From NCBI RefSeq assembly GCF_020541265.1, contig NZ_CP045925.1:806001-870000 (forward strand): a stretch of DNA of 64,000 nucleotides. Reading direction: 5' to 3'. Positions 39,344 through 48,280 of the stretch are shown here, one piece after another (positions within the stretch are counted from its first letter, which is position 1; every line of letters begins with the position of its first letter). This DNA is from Profftia lariciata (lineage in GTDB: Bacteria; Pseudomonadota; Gammaproteobacteria; Enterobacterales; Enterobacteriaceae). The notes beneath the pieces were generated by a model. That model was not told the DNA's origin and searched no databases. It saw nothing but the letters and a program-made list of their open reading frames with translations. The translations under genes were made by a program, and so were the position numbers.

Positions 39344-40675
39344 TTAACGATTAGAGCTTCTCAGATTTGCTTTTTTTAATACAGATTCGTACTGATTTGA
39401 CATCATGATAGTTTTTACCTGAGCCATAAAATCCATAATAACAACTACTACAATAAGTAGTGAGGTACCTCCAAAATAGAATGGTACATTCATGGCATTA
39501 CGCATAAACTCTGGAAACAAACAAATAAAAGTAATATATAAAGCACCAATTAAAGTTAAACGAGTCATTACTTTATTGATATACCTTGCCGTTTGTTCTC
39601 CGGGACGAATGCCTAACACAAATGCACCAGATTTTTTTAAATTATCAGCTGTTTCTCTAGGATTGAAAACTAACGCTGTATAGAAAAAACAAAAAAAAAT
39701 GATTGCAGACGCATAAAGTAATAAATAAAGTGGTTGACCAGGTTGCAAATACATAGCAATTAAAGTTAACCAGTGCCAATTAGTGCCACCCCCAAACCAA
39801 GATGCAATCGTAGCTGGAAATAGAATAATACTTGAAGCAAATATGGCAGGTATTACACCGGACATATTAATTTTTAATGGTAAATGTGTGCTCTGTGATG
39901 CATAAATTTTACGTCCTTGTTGACGCTGAGCATAATTAACGACAATGCGACGTTGACCACGTTCCATAAAAACAACAAAAAAAGTTATTGCAAATACTAA
40001 GATTGTGATTAATAACAATAAAAAAACATGAAGATCTCCATGTCTTGCTTGTTCAATAGTATGACTAACTGCCGGTGGTAAGCCAGCTATTATACCAGCA
40101 AAAATAATAATTGAAATACCATTACCTATCCCACGTTCAGTAATCTGTTCGCCTAACCACATTAAAAACATAGTACCTGTAACTAAACTAATTACTGTAG
40201 TACAATAGAAAATTAATCCAGGATGTATGACTAATTCTTTCATACCTGGCATATTAGGAAGACCAGTGCCAATACCGATAGCCTGTATAATAGATAAAAT
40301 AAGAGTACCATAACGAGTATACTGATTAATTTTACGACGACCAGATTCTCCTTCTTTTTTTATCTCCGATAAAGCTGGATGAATAACAATTAATAATTGT
40401 ATAATAATTGATGCTGAAATATACGGCATGATACCTAAAGCAAAGATTGAAGCACGACTTAGAGCGCCACCAGAAAACATATTAAACATCTCAATAATAG
40501 TACCGTTTTGTTGTTCGAGCATTGTTGTTAATACATTGATATTAATACCAGGAATAGGAATGAACGAACCAATACGGAATACTATAAGAGAACCAATGAC
40601 AAAGAACATTCTATATTTTAGTTCGTTAAGTCCACCTATAGCGCTTCGAAAATCTAATGTTGGTTGTTTAACCAT
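39344..40675 (-). CDS. secY: protein translocase subunit SecY
   Basis: 443 residues, equal to E. coli. Ten membrane helices forming the Sec channel, with the plug region after TM1 and the cytoplasmic loop 5 motif RQQGRKIYASQSTHLPLK. Sits 7 bases after rplO, the last ribosomal gene before it in the spc operon, and is followed by rpmJ. Confidence 0.98.
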   Translation of the reverse strand: MVKQPTLDFRSAIGGLNELKYRMFFVIGSLIVFRIGSFIPIPGININVLTTMLEQQNGTIIEMFNMFSGGALSRASIFALGIMPYISASIIIQLLIVIHPALSEIKKEGESGRRKINQYTRYGTLILSIIQAIGIGTGLPNMPGMKELVIHPGLIFYCTTVISLVTGTMFLMWLGEQITERGIGNGISIIIFAGIIAGLPPAVSHTIEQARHGDLHVFLLLLITILVFAITFFVVFMERGQRRIVVNYAQRQQGRKIYASQSTHLPLKINMSGVIPAIFASSIILFPATIASWFGGGTNWHWLTLIAMYLQPGQPLYLLLYASAIIFFCFFYTALVFNPRETADNLKKSGAFVLGIRPGEQTARYINKVMTRLTLIGALYITFICLFPEFMRNAMNVPFYFGGTSLLIVVVVIMDFMAQVKTIMMSNQYESVLKKANLRSSNR

Positions 40676-40682
40676 TTAGTAT

Positions 40683-41117
40683 TTATTCCTCAATTTTACC
40701 GCCAAGATCTTTGATAACAGTACGAGCACCTTTAGTAACACGCAGACCACGTAGAGTAACAGCACGTTTAATTTCACCTGCAAGTATCACTTTAACGAAT
40801 TTAATATGTTGACCAACTATATTAGCTATTTTTAAAGTATTTAAATCAATTAAATCACCTTCAACTACAGCAATATCTGATAAACGTACTTCTACGGTAT
40901 TTATTCCTTTGCGGGAATTAAAACCAAATTTAGGTAGGCGTCTATAAAGAGGCATTTGACCTCCTTCAAAACCACGACGCAGACTATTACCAGAGCGCGA
41001 CTTCTGACCTTTATGACCTCGCCCACAAGTCTTACTTAATCCAGAACCAATACCGCGTCCTACACGTTTAACTGTATGCTTTGATCCTTTAGCTGGAGAT
41101 AAATCATTCAAACGCAT
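40683..41117 (-). CDS. rplO: 50S ribosomal protein L15
   Basis: 144 residues, equal to E. coli. Glycine- and arginine-rich N terminus (GSKHTVKRVGRGIGSG, then GRGHKGQKSRSG) that threads into 23S rRNA. 3 bases after the rpmD stop. Confidence 0.98.
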   Translation of the reverse strand: MRLNDLSPAKGSKHTVKRVGRGIGSGLSKTCGRGHKGQKSRSGNSLRRGFEGGQMPLYRRLPKFGFNSRKGINTVEVRLSDIAVVEGDLIDLNTLKIANIVGQHIKFVKVILAGEIKRAVTLRGLRVTKGARTVIKDLGGKIEE

Positions 41118-41120
41118 TTC

Positions 41121-41300
41121 TTACTCCCTAATTTTAACCATATAGAAAATTTTATTAATCATGCCACGCACGGCAGGTGTATCTTTACGCTCTACAGTGT
41201 GACCAATGCGACGCAAACCTAATCCTAATAAAGTTGCTTTATGTTGTGGTAATCGTCCTATAGAACTGCGTGTTTGAGTTATTTTAATAGTTTTTACCAT
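41121..41300 (-). CDS. rpmD: 50S ribosomal protein L30
   Basis: A 59-codon gene found by translation: MVKTIKITQTRSSIGRLPQH, then LGLRRIGHTVERKDTPAVRGM. Same length as E. coli L30. The C terminus carries a slightly extended YMVKIRE. The start overlaps the rpsE stop by 7 bases (ATGGTAA), implying coupled translation. Confidence 0.97.
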   Translation of the reverse strand: MVKTIKITQTRSSIGRLPQHKATLLGLGLRRIGHTVERKDTPAVRGMINKIFYMVKIRE

Positions 41301-41809
41301 GGTTCGTTACCTAAAATGTCTTTGACTGATTTACCTCGTTTAGCAGCTATCATATCTGGAGATTTCATACTTGCTAGACCATCAATAGTTGCACGTACTA
41401 CATTAATTGGATTAGTAGAACCATAAGATTTAGCTAAAACATTATGAACACCAGCAACTTCTAAAACAGCACGCATTGCACCGCCTGCAATAATACCAGT
41501 TCCTTCGGAAGCTGGTTTCATAAAAATACTAGATCCTGTATGAGCACCTTTTACAGGATGCTGCAAAGTTCCTCTATTAAGAGCTATATTGATAATATTT
41601 CTACGAGCTTTTTCCATTGCTTTTTGAATTGCTGCAGGAACTTCACGTGCTTTGCCATATCCAAAACCTACACGTCCATTATTATCACCTACTACAGTTA
41701 ATGCAGTAAAACTAAAAATACGACCACCTTTTACTGTTTTAGATACACGATTTACCGCAATTAATTTTTCTTGTAAGTCTCCGCTAATTTGTTTTTCAAT
41801 ATGAGCCAT
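41294..41809 (-). CDS. rpsE: 30S ribosomal protein S5
   Basis: 171 residues (E. coli 167). The double-stranded RNA-binding fold is intact, with KGGRIFSFTALTVVGD and GRVGFGYGKAREVP. It monitors decoding accuracy with S4 and S12. Its last codons overlap the rpmD start. Confidence 0.98.
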   Translation of the reverse strand: MAHIEKQISGDLQEKLIAVNRVSKTVKGGRIFSFTALTVVGDNNGRVGFGYGKAREVPAAIQKAMEKARRNIINIALNRGTLQHPVKGAHTGSSIFMKPASEGTGIIAGGAMRAVLEVAGVHNVLAKSYGSTNPINVVRATIDGLASMKSPDMIAAKRGKSVKDILGNEPW

Positions 41810-41823
41810 ATAATACCTCTAAC

Positions 41824-42177
41824 TTAAAACTGTAAGCCAGCTTGACGAGCAGCATTTGCTAATGCTTCGATGCGACCATGATATCTAAAGCCAGAACGGT
41901 CAAAAGATATATCTTTTATACCTTTATTTAAGGCGCGTTTTGCAATCATTTTACCTACAATTATTGCAGCATGTTTATTTCCAGTATATTTCATTTGTGC
42001 GCTAATTACTTGTTCTACAGTAGAAGCAGCTACCAAAACTTCAGAACCATTAGGAGCAATTATTTGGGCATAAATATGACGAGGAGTACGATGTACTACC
42101 AAGCGAGTTACACCTAACTCTTTGAGTTTATGGCGTGCACGAGTCGCACGACGGATACGAGCATATTTCTTATACAT
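41824..42177 (-). CDS. rplR: 50S ribosomal protein L18
   Basis: 117 residues from the ATG at 42177, matching E. coli length and start (MYKKYARIRRATRAR for MDKKSARIRRATRAR). The longer upstream frame runs into rplF and is not real. Binds 5S rRNA with L5 and L25. Confidence 0.97.
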   Translation of the reverse strand: MYKKYARIRRATRARHKLKELGVTRLVVHRTPRHIYAQIIAPNGSEVLVAASTVEQVISAQMKYTGNKHAAIIVGKMIAKRALNKGIKDISFDRSGFRYHGRIEALANAARQAGLQF

Positions 42178-42187
42178 AATATTTATC

Positions 42188-42721
42188 TTATTTTTTCTTA
42201 GCTTCTTTAATACGAACGACTTCGTCGGCGTAACGAACACCTTTACCTTTATAAGGTTCAGGACGACGGTAAGCACGTAAATCTGCTGCTACCTGTCCTA
42301 CTAACTGTTTATCAGAACCTTTTATTACAATTTCCGTTGGAGATAAACATTCAGCAGTTATACCAATTGGTAAATTATATTTAACTGGGTGAGAAAATCC
42401 TAAAGATAAATGTACAAAGTTATCTTGTAGTATTGCACGATATCCTACACCTACTAATTGAAGCTTTTTAATAAATCCTTTAGTAACACCAATAATCATA
42501 ATATTTAAAAGAGCACGAGTTGTGCCAGCTTGTGCCCATGCATTTGCAAAATCTTCACGTGGAGAAAATATTAATGTATTATTAACATGCTTTACTTCAA
42601 CAGCATTGTGTATTATACGACTTAGTTCACCATTTTTACCTTTTATTGAAATTTTTTGACCTTTGAGTTTAATTATTACACCGATAGGTATAATGATAGG
42701 TGTTTTAGCAACACGAGACAT
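42188..42721 (-). CDS. rplF: 50S ribosomal protein L6
   Basis: 177 residues, equal to E. coli. MSRVAKTPI start and the RRPEPYKGKGVRYADE signature close to the C terminus. Located near the factor-binding centre. 13 bases after rpsH. Confidence 0.98.
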   Translation of the reverse strand: MSRVAKTPIIIPIGVIIKLKGQKISIKGKNGELSRIIHNAVEVKHVNNTLIFSPREDFANAWAQAGTTRALLNIMIIGVTKGFIKKLQLVGVGYRAILQDNFVHLSLGFSHPVKYNLPIGITAECLSPTEIVIKGSDKQLVGQVAADLRAYRRPEPYKGKGVRYADEVVRIKEAKKK

Positions 42722-42734
42722 GCTTTTCTCCCGA

Positions 42735-43127
42735 TTAAGCTACGTAGCAAAGAATCTCACCACCAATACCAGACCGACGCGCCATAGAATCAGTTATGAT
42801 ACCTTTAGAGGTAGACACAACAGCTATACCTAAACCAGCCATAACTTTTGGTAGTGCATCTTTTTTTTTGTATATACGCAGACCTGGACGGCTTATACGT
42901 TGAATTCTTTCTACTACTGGTTTACCTTTAAAATATTTTAATATTAATTGTAAAGTAGGCTTAACTTGACCTATAACACTACAATCTTCAATAAAACCTT
43001 CTTGTTTTAATAAATTAGCTATTGCTAGCTTTAGCTTTGAAGAAGGCATAGTAATAACGTTTTTTTTTGCGGCTTGACCATTACGAATTCTAGTTAACAT
43101 ATCCGCTATTGGATCTTGCATACTCAT
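42735..43127 (-). CDS. rpsH: 30S ribosomal protein S8
   Basis: 130 residues, equal to E. coli. MSMQDPIADMLTRIRNGQ start and the GGEILCYVA end are conserved. A primary binder of 16S rRNA and, in E. coli, the repressor of the spc operon acting at rplE. Confidence 0.98.
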   Translation of the reverse strand: MSMQDPIADMLTRIRNGQAAKKNVITMPSSKLKLAIANLLKQEGFIEDCSVIGQVKPTLQLILKYFKGKPVVERIQRISRPGLRIYKKKDALPKVMAGLGIAVVSTSKGIITDSMARRSGIGGEILCYVA

Positions 43128-43159
43128 AATATCTTATCTCATAATTCAATTAATAATAT

Positions 43160-43465
43160 TTACCAGCTAGCTTTCTTAAGACCTGGTATTTCACCACGCA
43201 TAGCAGCTTCACGAACTTTAATGCGACTCAAACCAAATTTACGCAGGAAAGCATGTGGACGACCAGTTTGACGGCAACGATTACGCTGACGAGACGGACT
43301 TGAATCACGTGGTAAGGTTTGTAGTTTAAGAACAGCATTCCAACGCTCTTTGTGAGAAAGATTCATATTGGAAATAATTAATTTTAGTTCAATACGTTTA
43401 GTTAAGAACTTATCAGCTAATTTCACGCGCTTAACTTCGCGTGCTTTCATAGATTGCTTAGCCAT
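43160..43465 (-). CDS. rpsN: 30S ribosomal protein S14
   Basis: 101 residues from the second of two adjacent ATGs (43465), as in E. coli (MAKQSMKAREVKRV). Long, zinc-free type with NRCRQTGRPHAFLRKFGLSR. Sits in the 30S head. 16 bases after rplE. Confidence 0.97.
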   Translation of the reverse strand: MAKQSMKAREVKRVKLADKFLTKRIELKLIISNMNLSHKERWNAVLKLQTLPRDSSPSRQRNRCRQTGRPHAFLRKFGLSRIKVREAAMRGEIPGLKKASW

Positions 43466-43481
43466 CATTAGTTACCCTATT

Positions 43482-44021
43482 TTACTTACGTAATGGGAAG
43501 TTAAAAGCTGTTAGTAATGCACGACATTCATTATCTGATTTTGCAGTGGTGATAATATTAATGTCTAAACCACGAATATGATCGACTTTATCATAATCTA
43601 TTTCTGGAAAAATGATCTGTTCACGGATGCCCATACTGTAATTACCATGACCATCGAATGATTTAACGGATAAGCCACGAAAGTCATTAATACGAGGTAT
43701 AGTAATAGCGATTAAACGCTCAAAGAAATCCCACATACGTTTACCACGTAAAGTTACTTTACAGCCAATCGGGTATCCTTGTCTAATTTTAAATCCTGCA
43801 ATTGATTTTCGTGCTTTAGTAATTAAAGGTTTTTGGCCTGATATTGCTGCTAAGTCAGATGTTGCTTTCTCTAATATTTTCTTATCCGCAATTGCTTCAC
43901 TAATACCAATATTCAGGGTAATTTTTTTAATTCGTGGAACTTGCATGACAGAATAATAACCAAAAATAGATATTAATTGCTTGACTACTTTGTCTTTGTA
44001 GTAATCATGCAGTTTCGCCAT
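43482..44021 (-). CDS. rplE: 50S ribosomal protein L5
   Basis: 179 residues from the ATG at 44021 (MAKLHDYYKDKVV); the 22-codon upstream extension overlaps rplX and is not real. Conserved QKPLITKARKSIAGFKIRQG. Binds 5S rRNA and contacts P-site tRNA. Confidence 0.97.
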   Translation of the reverse strand: MAKLHDYYKDKVVKQLISIFGYYSVMQVPRIKKITLNIGISEAIADKKILEKATSDLAAISGQKPLITKARKSIAGFKIRQGYPIGCKVTLRGKRMWDFFERLIAITIPRINDFRGLSVKSFDGHGNYSMGIREQIIFPEIDYDKVDHIRGLDINIITTAKSDNECRALLTAFNFPLRK

Positions 44022-44037
44022 TGTAATATACTCCAGA

Positions 44038-44352
44038 TTATTTAATAGTTTCATTGTTAGATTTAAAGAAACGGACTTTCCTTCCATCTTTAAATCTAAA
44101 ACCTACACGGTCAGCTTTACCTGTTAAGGTATTTAAAAGAGCTATGTTAGAAATATGAATGGCAGCTTCTTTTTTAATAATACCCCCTATTTTATTTAAA
44201 GCAGCCACAGCTTTTTGATGCTTTTTAACTAAATTTATACCCTCAACTATTACTTTACTAGAAGATAAAATATTTTTTACTTTACCGCGTTTACCTTTAT
44301 CTTTACCAACAAGTACAATTACTTCATCATTACAACGTATTTTTGCTGCCAT
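44038..44352 (-). CDS. rplX: 50S ribosomal protein L24
   Basis: 104 residues, equal to E. coli. KOW motif in the N-terminal third (VIVLVGKDKGKRGKV). An assembly initiator for the 50S subunit. 11 bases after rplN. Confidence 0.97.
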   Translation of the reverse strand: MAAKIRCNDEVIVLVGKDKGKRGKVKNILSSSKVIVEGINLVKKHQKAVAALNKIGGIIKKEAAIHISNIALLNTLTGKADRVGFRFKDGRKVRFFKSNNETIK

Positions 44353-44363
44353 AGTTTCATTCC

Positions 44364-44735
44364 TTATAGTACTTCTGGTGCTAATGAAATAATTTTCATG
44401 AACTTTTCATTACGCAACTCACGAGTTACTGGACCAAAAATACGTGTACCAATAGGCTGTTCAGAATTATTATGTAAAATAACACATGCATTACCATCAA
44501 AACGAATGACAGAGCCATCGGAGCGACGAATACCTTTTTTAGTGCGTACTACAACCGCTTTTAATACATCGCCTTTTTTTACCTTTCCACGAGGAATTGC
44601 TTCTTTAATAGTAATTTTAATAATATCACCAATACCTGCGTAACGACGATGAGAACCACCTAAAACTTTAATACACATTACACAACGTGCACCAGAGTTA
44701 TCCGCTACTTTTAGCATAGTTTGTTCTTGAATCAT
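44364..44735 (-). CDS. rplN: 50S ribosomal protein L14
   Basis: 123 residues, equal to E. coli. MIQEQTMLKVADNSGAR is unchanged and MKIISLAPEVL ends the protein. First gene of the spc cluster; a terminator and a candidate promoter precede it. Confidence 0.98.
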   Translation of the reverse strand: MIQEQTMLKVADNSGARCVMCIKVLGGSHRRYAGIGDIIKITIKEAIPRGKVKKGDVLKAVVVRTKKGIRRSDGSVIRFDGNACVILHNNSEQPIGTRIFGPVTRELRNEKFMKIISLAPEVL

Positions 44736-44813
44736 TCAAATACTCCACTAACGCCGCCATTAACATAAGATTAAGCATGCATAATGTATAGTACTCATGC
44801 TTACAAAATTAAC

Positions 44814-44819
44814 ATTATA
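44814..44819 (-). promoter_or_regulatory. candidate -10 box of the spc operon
   Basis: The minus strand reads TATAAT about 80 bases before the rplN start and just after the S10 terminator, where E. coli has its spc promoter. No good -35 element is visible, so this rests on position. Confidence 0.35.
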
Positions 44820-44841
44820 ACACTTTTTTGAGATATATGTG

Positions 44842-44877
44842 AAAAATAAACGGCTCATAAGCAAACTGAGCCGTTTA
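44842..44877 (-). terminator. Rho-independent terminator of the S10 operon
   Basis: On the minus strand the 11-base stem TAAACGGCTCA pairs with TGAGCCGTTTA across a 9-base loop and is followed by TTTTTC. The stem core is much more GC-rich than its surroundings. It lies between rpsQ and rplN. Confidence 0.85.
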
Positions 44878-44899
44878 TAGCACTTAATATGCAACTATA

Positions 44900-45154
44900 T
44901 TATAAAATAGCTTTTTCTATAATACGTACTAATATCCAAGATTTAGTCTTGGATAATGGACGACATTCGCGAATTTCTATGATATCACCTATATTACAAT
45001 TATTTTGTTCATCATGTACGTGCAGTTTGGTCGTACGTTTGATGAATTTGCCATATATTGGATGCTTCACCATGCGCTCAATTGTAACAATAACGGTTTT
45101 TTCCATTTTGTTACTAACTACTCGACCCTGCAGAGTACGAATTTGATCAGTCAT
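44900..45154 (-). CDS. rpsQ: 30S ribosomal protein S17
   Basis: 84 residues, equal to E. coli. OB-fold with LQGRVVSNKMEKTVIVTIER. Its start overlaps the end of rpmC by 8 bases. Last gene of the S10 operon, followed by a clear terminator. Confidence 0.98.
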   Translation of the reverse strand: MTDQIRTLQGRVVSNKMEKTVIVTIERMVKHPIYGKFIKRTTKLHVHDEQNNCNIGDIIEIRECRPLSKTKSWILVRIIEKAIL

Positions 45155-45347
45155 TACGTACCTCTGCTTTCTCAGTTAGTAAAGTTTTAACGCGTGCAAT
45201 ATCACGCCGTAATTCTTTTAACAGGTGCGGTTTTTTTAGCTGACTTCTTGCTGCTTGCATACGCAGTCTAAATTGCTCACGTAGCAAATTCAATAGTTCT
45301 GTTGTTAATTCATCAGCACTTTTTTGACGTAACTTGTGTGCTTTCAT
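45147..45347 (-). CDS. rpmC: 50S ribosomal protein L29
   Basis: 66 residues from the ATG at 45347 (MKAHKLRQKSADEL); E. coli has 63. The start overlaps the rplP stop by one base (TGATG), typical of coupled translation. LLNLLREQFRLRMQAA is conserved. Sits at the tunnel exit, near the SRP and trigger-factor dock. Confidence 0.96.
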   Translation of the reverse strand: MKAHKLRQKSADELTTELLNLLREQFRLRMQAARSQLKKPHLLKELRRDIARVKTLLTEKAEVRND

Positions 45348-45760
45348 CACATCACCGTTTTAGTTACAAAAGTAGTTTTCATAGGTAATTTTGCTGCTGC
45401 TAGTTTAAAAGCTTCACGAGCTAAATCTTCAGATACTCCGCCCATTTCATATAGTACTTTACCAGGTTGTATTAAAGTAACCCAATACTCTACGTTACCT
45501 TTACCTTTACCCATACGAACTTCAAGAGGTTTTTCAGTAATTGGTTTATCTGGAAATACGCGAATCCATATTTTACCTTCACGCTTAATAGCACGAGTCA
45601 TAGCACGACGAGCTGCTTCTATTTGACGAGCGGTAAGACGACCACGTCCAACAGCTTTTAAACCAAAAGTACCAAAATTTAAATTTATCCCTTGAGCTGC
45701 TATACCACGATTCCGACCTTTATGCATTTTACGAAATTTTGTACGCTTTGGTTGTAACAT
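45347..45760 (-). CDS. rplP: 50S ribosomal protein L16
   Basis: 137 residues from the ATG at 45760 (MLQPKRTKFRKMHKGRNRG); the upstream 27-codon extension runs into rpsC. GRGRLTARQIEAARRAMTR and IWIRVFPDKPITEKP are conserved. Helps organise the A-site tRNA elbow. Confidence 0.97.
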   Translation of the reverse strand: MLQPKRTKFRKMHKGRNRGIAAQGINLNFGTFGLKAVGRGRLTARQIEAARRAMTRAIKREGKIWIRVFPDKPITEKPLEVRMGKGKGNVEYWVTLIQPGKVLYEMGGVSEDLAREAFKLAAAKLPMKTTFVTKTVM

Positions 45761-45773
45761 TAAGCGACTCTCC

Positions 45774-46475
45774 TTACCTGCGGCTTTTACGCTGCTGTTT
45801 TTTAGGTTGAGCAGTCGGTTTTTCTGATTGTTCAACAGCAAGCATACCGCCTAGGATTTCACCTTTAAAGATCCATACTTTAACACCTATGATGCCATAA
45901 GTAGTATGCGCTTGAGATATATTATAATCTATATCTGCACGTAAAGTATGCAACGGAACACGACCTTCACGATACCATTCAGTACGCGCAATTTCAGCAC
46001 CACCAAGGCGGCCGCTGACTTCTACTTTAATACCTTCAGCTCCGAGACGCATGGCATTTTGTACAGCACGCTTCATGGCACGACGAAACATAATACGACG
46101 TTCTAATTGTGAAGTAATGCTATCAGCAACTAATTTTGCATCTAGTTCTGGTTTGCGAACTTCAGTAATATTAATTTGTGCAGGAACTCCAGCAATATCT
46201 GCTACTACTTTACGCAATTTTTCTACATCTTCACCTTTTTTACCGATAACAATACCTGGACGAGCCGTATGAATAGTTACACGGATACTTTTCGCAGGAC
46301 GTTCAATCACGATACGAGAAACATAAGCTTTTACTAGTTCTTTAGTTAAGAATTGACGAACCCTAAAATCGCTATCTAAATTATCAGCAAACTCTTTAGT
46401 GTTCGCGAACCAAGTAGAGTTCCAAGACTTAACAATACCTAATCGCATACCATTAGGATGTACTTTTTGACCCAT
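45774..46475 (-). CDS. rpsC: 30S ribosomal protein S3
   Basis: 233 residues, equal to E. coli. MGQKVHPNGMRLGIVK start; KH domain with GIVIGKKGEDVEKLR (GKKG core). The basic C terminus is retained. Part of the mRNA entry helicase with S4 and S5. Confidence 0.98.
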   Translation of the reverse strand: MGQKVHPNGMRLGIVKSWNSTWFANTKEFADNLDSDFRVRQFLTKELVKAYVSRIVIERPAKSIRVTIHTARPGIVIGKKGEDVEKLRKVVADIAGVPAQINITEVRKPELDAKLVADSITSQLERRIMFRRAMKRAVQNAMRLGAEGIKVEVSGRLGGAEIARTEWYREGRVPLHTLRADIDYNISQAHTTYGIIGVKVWIFKGEILGGMLAVEQSEKPTAQPKKQQRKSRR

Positions 46476-46492
46476 TTATAGTCTCCAGAATC

Positions 46493-46825
46493 TCAGCGAT
46501 CGGACACAACCACTGTAATATGGCTGGTACGCTTTAAAATACGATCTGCACGACCTTTAGCGCGCGGCATAATACGCTTCATACTTGGCCCTTCATCAAC
46601 AAATATCTTAGTTATCTTTAAATCATCGATATCAGCGCCATTATTGTGTTCTGCGTTCGCAATCGCAGACTCAAGTACTTTTTTGACTAGACCGGCAGCT
46701 TTTTTGTTTGTATACGCTAATACTTCTAAAGCTTTTGAAACATTCTTGCCGCGAATCAAATTAGCTACGAGGCGTATTTTCTGAGCAGAAGAACGAGCAT
46801 GGCGATGTTTTGCAAAAGTTTCCAT
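46493..46825 (-). CDS. rplV: 50S ribosomal protein L22
   Basis: 110 residues, equal to E. coli. The beta hairpin that lines the exit tunnel is visible in GPSMKRIMPRAKGRADRI. 17 bases before rpsC. Confidence 0.98.
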   Translation of the reverse strand: METFAKHRHARSSAQKIRLVANLIRGKNVSKALEVLAYTNKKAAGLVKKVLESAIANAEHNNGADIDDLKITKIFVDEGPSMKRIMPRAKGRADRILKRTSHITVVVSDR

Positions 46826-46840
46826 CTCTATTCCCCTATC

Positions 46841-47119
46841 TTAACGTTTTTTAACTTTTTTATCAGCTGTATGACCACGATAAGTACGAGTCATTGCAAA
46901 TTCACCTAATTTATGACCTACCATTTCATCGGCTATAAATATCGGCACGTGTTGACGACCATTATGAACAGCAATTGTTAAGCCAATCATATTTGGAAAT
47001 ATTGTTGAACGACGAGACCAAGTCTTGATAGGTTTTTTATTTCCTTTTTCCACTGCTTCCTCTACTTTCTTCAGCAAGTGTAGGTCAATAAAAGGACCTT
47101 TCTTGAGAGAACGTGGCAT
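46841..47119 (-). CDS. rpsS: 30S ribosomal protein S19
   Basis: 92 residues, equal to E. coli. MPRSLKKGPFIDLHLLKKVE and GHKLGEFAMTRTYRGH are conserved. Head protein next to S13. Confidence 0.98.
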   Translation of the reverse strand: MPRSLKKGPFIDLHLLKKVEEAVEKGNKKPIKTWSRRSTIFPNMIGLTIAVHNGRQHVPIFIADEMVGHKLGEFAMTRTYRGHTADKKVKKR

Positions 47120-47133
47120 GTCTTATCCTCTAA

Positions 47134-47958
47134 TTATTTTTTACTACGGCGACGTAAAATGAATTTATCAGTGCGTTTATTACTACGAGTCTTCTTACCT
47201 TTAGTTTGTAAACCCCACGGAGACACAGGATGTTTACCAAAATTACGACCTTCACCACCGCCGTGTGGATGGTCTACTGGGTTCATTGCGGTACCACGAA
47301 CAGTAGGACGAATGCCACGCCAACGGCTCGCACCTGCTTTACCTAAAACTTTTAGCATATGCTCAGAATTACCCACCTCTCCTAAAGTAGCTCGACAATC
47401 AGATTGTACTTTACGTATTTCACCAGAACGCAAACGTAAGGTAACATAAGAATGATCACGAGCAATTATCTGAACATATGAGCCAGCAGAACGAGCTATT
47501 TGACCTCCTTTACCTGGCTTCATTTCTACATTATGAATACTGGAGCCAACTGGAATGTTATACATTGGTAAAGTATTACCTATTTTAATAGCAACATCAA
47601 CACCAGATTGAATCTGATCACCAAATTTTAAGTTTTTTGGTGCTAAAATATAACGATATTCTCCATCTTTATATAAAATTAGCGCAATATTTGCTGAACG
47701 ATTTGGATCGTATTCTAATCGTTTAACAACAGCAGGTACGTTATCTTTGTTACGTTTAAAATCAATTAAACGATAATGCTGTTTATGACCACCACCAATA
47801 TGACGAGTAGTGATATGACCGTTATTATTACGGCCACCAGATTTGCTTATTTTTTCAAGTAAAGTAGTATATGGCTTACCCCTGTATAGTTCAAGATTAA
47901 CTACTTTAACCACGTGACGACGACCAGGAGATGTTGGTTTACACTTAACAACTGCCAT
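47134..47958 (-). CDS. rplB: 50S ribosomal protein L2
   Basis: 274 residues (E. coli 273). Contains the peptidyl-transferase proximal loop with VDHPHGGGEGRNFG, including the conserved His. The C terminus KKTRSNKRTDKFILRRRSK is intact. Needed for subunit association. Confidence 0.98.
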   Translation of the reverse strand: MAVVKCKPTSPGRRHVVKVVNLELYRGKPYTTLLEKISKSGGRNNNGHITTRHIGGGHKQHYRLIDFKRNKDNVPAVVKRLEYDPNRSANIALILYKDGEYRYILAPKNLKFGDQIQSGVDVAIKIGNTLPMYNIPVGSSIHNVEMKPGKGGQIARSAGSYVQIIARDHSYVTLRLRSGEIRKVQSDCRATLGEVGNSEHMLKVLGKAGASRWRGIRPTVRGTAMNPVDHPHGGGEGRNFGKHPVSPWGLQTKGKKTRSNKRTDKFILRRRSKK

Positions 47959-47977
47959 ATTTACTTAATCCTCCTGC

Positions 47978-48280
47978 TTACTCTGCACTAGCAATGCAAT
48001 CTATATTTTGGCCTGCTTGCAAGGTTACATAAGCTTTTTTCCAATCGTTACGACGTCCAATACGTTGGCCGTGACGTTTTATCTTGCCTTTAACCAATAA
48101 AGTACGTACTAAATTAACTTTAATATTAAATATTTTTTTTATTGCAGTTTTTATTTCTAATTTTGTTGCATCTTTAATAACTTTAAGAACAATAGTATTA
48201 TTGTTTTTTATTACCATAGAAGATTTTTCAGAAATGTGTGTTGCAAGTATTACTTTGAGTAAACGTTCTTCACAAATCAT
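47978..48280 (-). CDS. rplW: 50S ribosomal protein L23
   Basis: 100 residues, equal to E. coli (MICEERLLKVILATHISEKS). Docking site of trigger factor and SRP at the tunnel exit; KGKIKRHGQRIGRRNDWKKA is conserved. Start and rplD stop overlap by 4 bases (ATGA). Confidence 0.97.
   Translation of the reverse strand: MICEERLLKVILATHISEKSSMVIKNNNTIVLKVIKDATKLEIKTAIKKIFNIKVNLVRTLLVKGKIKRHGQRIGRRNDWKKAYVTLQAGQNIDCIASAE

Noticed and set aside
42177..42276. N-terminal extensions of rplR, rplE, rplP, rpoA and rpsD reading frames
   Set aside because: Each extension overlaps the preceding gene and has no counterpart in the family; the internal ATG matches the E. coli start and length.
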